Source: Opitutia bacterium UBA3151
GTDB taxonomy: Bacteria > Verrucomicrobiota > Verrucomicrobiia > Opitutales > Seribacteraceae
DNA length: 10,274 nt
Assembly: GCA_002364975.1 (NCBI GenBank)
Contig: DEYT01000142.1
Span: forward strand, 1 to 10,274
Direction: 5' to 3'
Of the stretch, positions 8,538 through 10,274 are shown one piece after another; within the stretch, counting starts at the first letter, position 1, and every line of letters starts with the position of its first letter. The translations under genes were made by a program, and so were the position numbers. A model generated the notes under the pieces. The model was not told the DNA's origin, ran no database searches, and worked only from the letters and a program-made list of their open reading frames with translations.

Positions 8538-8541
8538 CTTA
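8535..8541 (-). other. TAAGATG stop-start junction deciding the start of the exported 657-aa protein
   Basis: The DUF1861 stop TAA is followed by one base and then the ATG that begins the signal peptide MKFILG. This near-adjacent junction, together with the signal peptide, is the main reason to prefer this start over the ATG 60 bases upstream. There is no strong Shine-Dalgarno. Confidence 0.7.
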
Positions 8542-9405
8542 GGACTCGTACTGGAGAAAGGGGTCAGGTATATCAAGGAATCCGGCTTCTGCATCACTCA
8601 GCCCGGCAAAAAGCCTCGCTTTTCCATCTTCTAAACGATGTATACCACCCGAGAAAATTACATCCACAAGGTCATCGCGTTTGGAATCTCCAGTTGGGAA
8701 ATCACAGCGTTTGGCAATAATTTCAGGTAGGGTGGATTTTCCAGTTTTTGGGTCTAGGGAAAAAACCATGGAATAATAATGCCGGTTCCGATTACGATCG
8801 AATTCGGCAATATGTCCAAGGACTCCAACTTCCCCATTTTTAAGGGAATGGGCTTCATTCGAACCTACCCAGGATTCTTTTGGACAGTGATCAAAGAGCG
8901 GAGCCTGGCCGATGATATCATGAGTTGCCTCTTCGAGAGAGTTTATCACACAATAGCCAATCTTTCCCCTCCCACCATATTCTCCCTGGGGTCTTGTCAG
9001 GACTAAAATGCGATTGTCTTCAAGTTGAAGAAAACGAATGTCCTTCATTTTTTCGGGTCCGGTGAGTACTTTTTTGAAATTCCCTCCTTGATCTTCGAGG
9101 AAAAATTCCATCTGCCACCCTTGATTATTCTCGCCAATGATCACGGGAAAACGAACGCCTCCGAGTAAAATTTTACCACCAATTCGGCTAATGCATGGAT
9201 CCTGTAGTCCTTGGAAGGTGGGAGCATTTTTTACGGGATACCATCCTTTTTCTGCCTCTTCGAAAAAAACAATTTGGGAAATTTCTTCCTCTCTTTTTTC
9301 AACCCGGCCAGCGATTACAATCCGCCCCATCCATAAAAAGGGGGCGGTTATGTTGTAGATATCGTGATCAGGGAAACCTAAAAAGTTGAGTTTACCAGAA
9401 TTCAC
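8539..9405 (-). CDS. DUF1861 family protein, predicted five-bladed beta-propeller related to GH130
   Basis: Recognised as DUF1861 (PF08950), a family without a function I can state, often found near sugar-utilisation genes. Hallmarks visible: DIYNITAPF (15-23), IAGRVEKR (31-38), GLQDPCISRIGG (66-77), MKDIRFLQLED (120-130), TRPQGEYGGRGKIGY (137-151), SNEAHSLKNGEVGVLGHIA (182-200), NRHYYSMVFSLDP (207-219) and DVIFSGG (248-254). Length of 288 residues is normal for the family. There is no signal peptide, so it is probably cytoplasmic. The start is a GTG (9405-9403) sharing bases with the TGA stop of the GH130 gene; no Shine-Dalgarno is visible, so initiation probably depends on translational coupling. 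Landmarks line up colinearly with the adjacent GH130, which suggests a shared fold and possibly a glycoside-active or glycan-binding role (inference). Family call is confident; activity is unknown. Confidence 0.88.
   Translation of the reverse strand: MNSGKLNFLGFPDHDIYNITAPFLWMGRIVIAGRVEKREEEISQIVFFEEAEKGWYPVKNAPTFQGLQDPCISRIGGKILLGGVRFPVIIGENNQGWQMEFFLEDQGGNFKKVLTGPEKMKDIRFLQLEDNRILVLTRPQGEYGGRGKIGYCVINSLEEATHDIIGQAPLFDHCPKESWVGSNEAHSLKNGEVGVLGHIAEFDRNRNRHYYSMVFSLDPKTGKSTLPEIIAKRCDFPTGDSKRDDLVDVIFSGGIHRLEDGKARLFAGLSDAEAGFLDIPDPFLQYES
9402..9405 (-). other. GTGA stop/start overlap (translational coupling)
   Basis: The TGA stop of the GH130 gene and the GTG start of the DUF1861 gene share bases in the sequence GTGA (minus strand). 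No Shine-Dalgarno-like purine run lies at the usual distance upstream, so ribosomes finishing GH130 probably reinitiate here. This ties the dosage of the two propeller proteins together (inference). Confidence 0.75.
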
Positions 9406-10274
9406 AAAGATTCAAGGATTTCATGGATCGAAAATTCGGCTGAACAAATTACACTGTCCGAGGCACCATAATAAAGGGTTAGCTTATCGTCATCCACAAT
9501 ATGACCATTTGTAAAGACAACATTACCAAAGAAACCTTCTCTTTCATAAGGAGCCGTGGGTTCCATGATGGGTTCTTTGCTTCGGCTTATTACTTTCGAC
9601 GGGTCTTTTTTGTCCAGTAATAAGGCTCCCAAGCTATACCGATTTTGATGATCTGCCCCGTGGTAAATAGCTAGCCATCCACGTTCGGTCTCAATGGGAG
9701 CGGCTCCGGCTCCAATGCGGGAAGAATCCCACATTCCATCCCGGGTTCGAGCAATGCAGGCGTGATTGCCCCAATCAGATAAATTAGGAGAAGACGCCAA
9801 CCATATGAAGTGACCTCCCAGACCAACCCCACTTGGTCGATGTAAACAATAGTATTTTTCTTCGATTTTAGATTCAAAAATGGCACAATCTTTATTTGCG
9901 GGTGGTAGAATCATCCCGAATTCTTCGTAGTTTTCCCAATTGAATGTGCGTCGCAAACCAACACCATATCCGCTTTCGGAAGTCGCGGTATAAGAGAGTA
10001 AATAGGAACCATCCGCCATCGAAGCTACCCGACAATCTTCAATTCCGTAGCCTTCCAGATCTCCCTTACCGATTATGCCGGGCAAAGCAGCATCCTTAAA
10101 ATGGATCCCATCCTTACTGTTAAACAATCGCAGGTGGGAGAGGGTGGACAAGTAGGTTTCACCATCGTATCTGGGTTCTCGTGGATCGCTGGTATCCAAG
10201 AAAGGATCATCCAAATCAAAGGAAACTATTTCCATCGCTCCATTTCTTAGAATGGGAAAAGAAATTTTTCCTTC
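9402..10274 (-). CDS. GH130 family beta-mannoside phosphorylase/hydrolase-like protein (5' end cut by window edge)
   Basis: A five-bladed beta-propeller enzyme of glycoside hydrolase family 130, whose characterised members phosphorolyse or hydrolyse beta-linked mannosides. Numbering from the internal ATG at 10235, family landmarks appear in order: SHLRL (33-37), GIEDCRV with the conserved Asp67 region, NKDCAIF (114-120), LHRPSG (131-136), WDSSRIGAGAAPIET (169-183), GWLAIYHGAD (186-195), YSLGALLLDKKDP (200-212), PYEREGFFGNVVF (229-241) and LYYGASD (254-260). The frame stays open upstream of that ATG to the edge, adding 13 residues (EGKISFPILRNGA). The N-terminal blade expected of a roughly 300-350 residue GH130 is missing, so the ATG at 10235 is probably an internal Met and the gene is partial. 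Whether it has a signal peptide cannot be seen; cytoplasmic location is assumed from the family. The stop codon overlaps the next gene's GTG start (GTGA). Substrate, and phosphorylase versus hydrolase, are not resolved. Family assignment is confident. Confidence 0.9.
   Translation of the reverse strand, partial: EGKISFPILRNGAMEIVSFDLDDPFLDTSDPREPRYDGETYLSTLSHLRLFNSKDGIHFKDAALPGIIGKGDLEGYGIEDCRVASMADGSYLLSYTATSESGYGVGLRRTFNWENYEEFGMILPPANKDCAIFESKIEEKYYCLHRPSGVGLGGHFIWLASSPNLSDWGNHACIARTRDGMWDSSRIGAGAAPIETERGWLAIYHGADHQNRYSLGALLLDKKDPSKVISRSKEPIMEPTAPYEREGFFGNVVFTNGHIVDDDKLTLYYGASDSVICSAEFSIHEILESL

Noticed and set aside
8538..8597. N-terminal extension of the 657-aa protein from an ATG at 8597
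   Set aside because: It would place 20 residues ahead of a good signal peptide and overlap the DUF1861 gene by 59 bases; the ATG at 8537 fits better.

Overview
The window is a single, densely packed carbohydrate/sulfate-ester catabolic operon. All seven genes lie on the minus strand, so transcription runs from right to left. The order is: GH130 glycosidase/phosphorylase (its 5' end lies beyond the right edge), a DUF1861 five-bladed-propeller protein, a large exported protein of unrecognised family, a sodium:solute symporter (SSS family), and three exported type I sulfatases in a row. Junctions are very tight: a 4-base overlap, gaps of 1, 4 (or a 29-base overlap), 1, 11 and 15 bases. No stretch between genes is long enough for an internal promoter or terminator, so one polycistronic message is the simplest reading. 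Neither its promoter (beyond the right edge) nor its terminator (beyond the left edge) is visible.

The organism is probably a member of the Planctomycetota-Verrucomicrobiota-Lentisphaerota/Kiritimatiellota group, most likely a marine verrucomicrobial-type bacterium. This is an inference from three things: several S1 sulfatases co-transcribed with an SSS transporter and glycosidases, a sulfatase with a C-terminal HEAT-like extension, and weak or absent Shine-Dalgarno sequences with GTG and TTG starts. Base composition looks moderate, somewhat below 50% GC. There are no SusC/SusD genes, so this is not a classical Bacteroidota PUL. No mobile elements, RNA genes, CRISPR or repeats were seen.

A working model (inference): the 657-aa exported protein and the three sulfatases, all with signal peptides, trim and desulfate a sulfated glycan or glycoside outside the cytoplasm. 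The SSS symporter brings in the small sugar product. GH130, a family best known for beta-mannoside phosphorolysis or hydrolysis, and the DUF1861 protein, which has no signal peptide, process it inside the cell. The three sulfatases are clearly different from one another, suggesting different sulfate positions or linkages. The substrate cannot be named from sequence alone; a sulfated mannose-containing glycan is a reasonable first guess because of GH130.

The points most worth following are: the unrecognised exported protein as a candidate new CAZyme family; the colinear match between the DUF1861 protein and its GH130 neighbour; a sulfatase whose usual metal-binding Asp-His/Asn pair is Glu-Gln; and the GH130 frame running open off the right edge.
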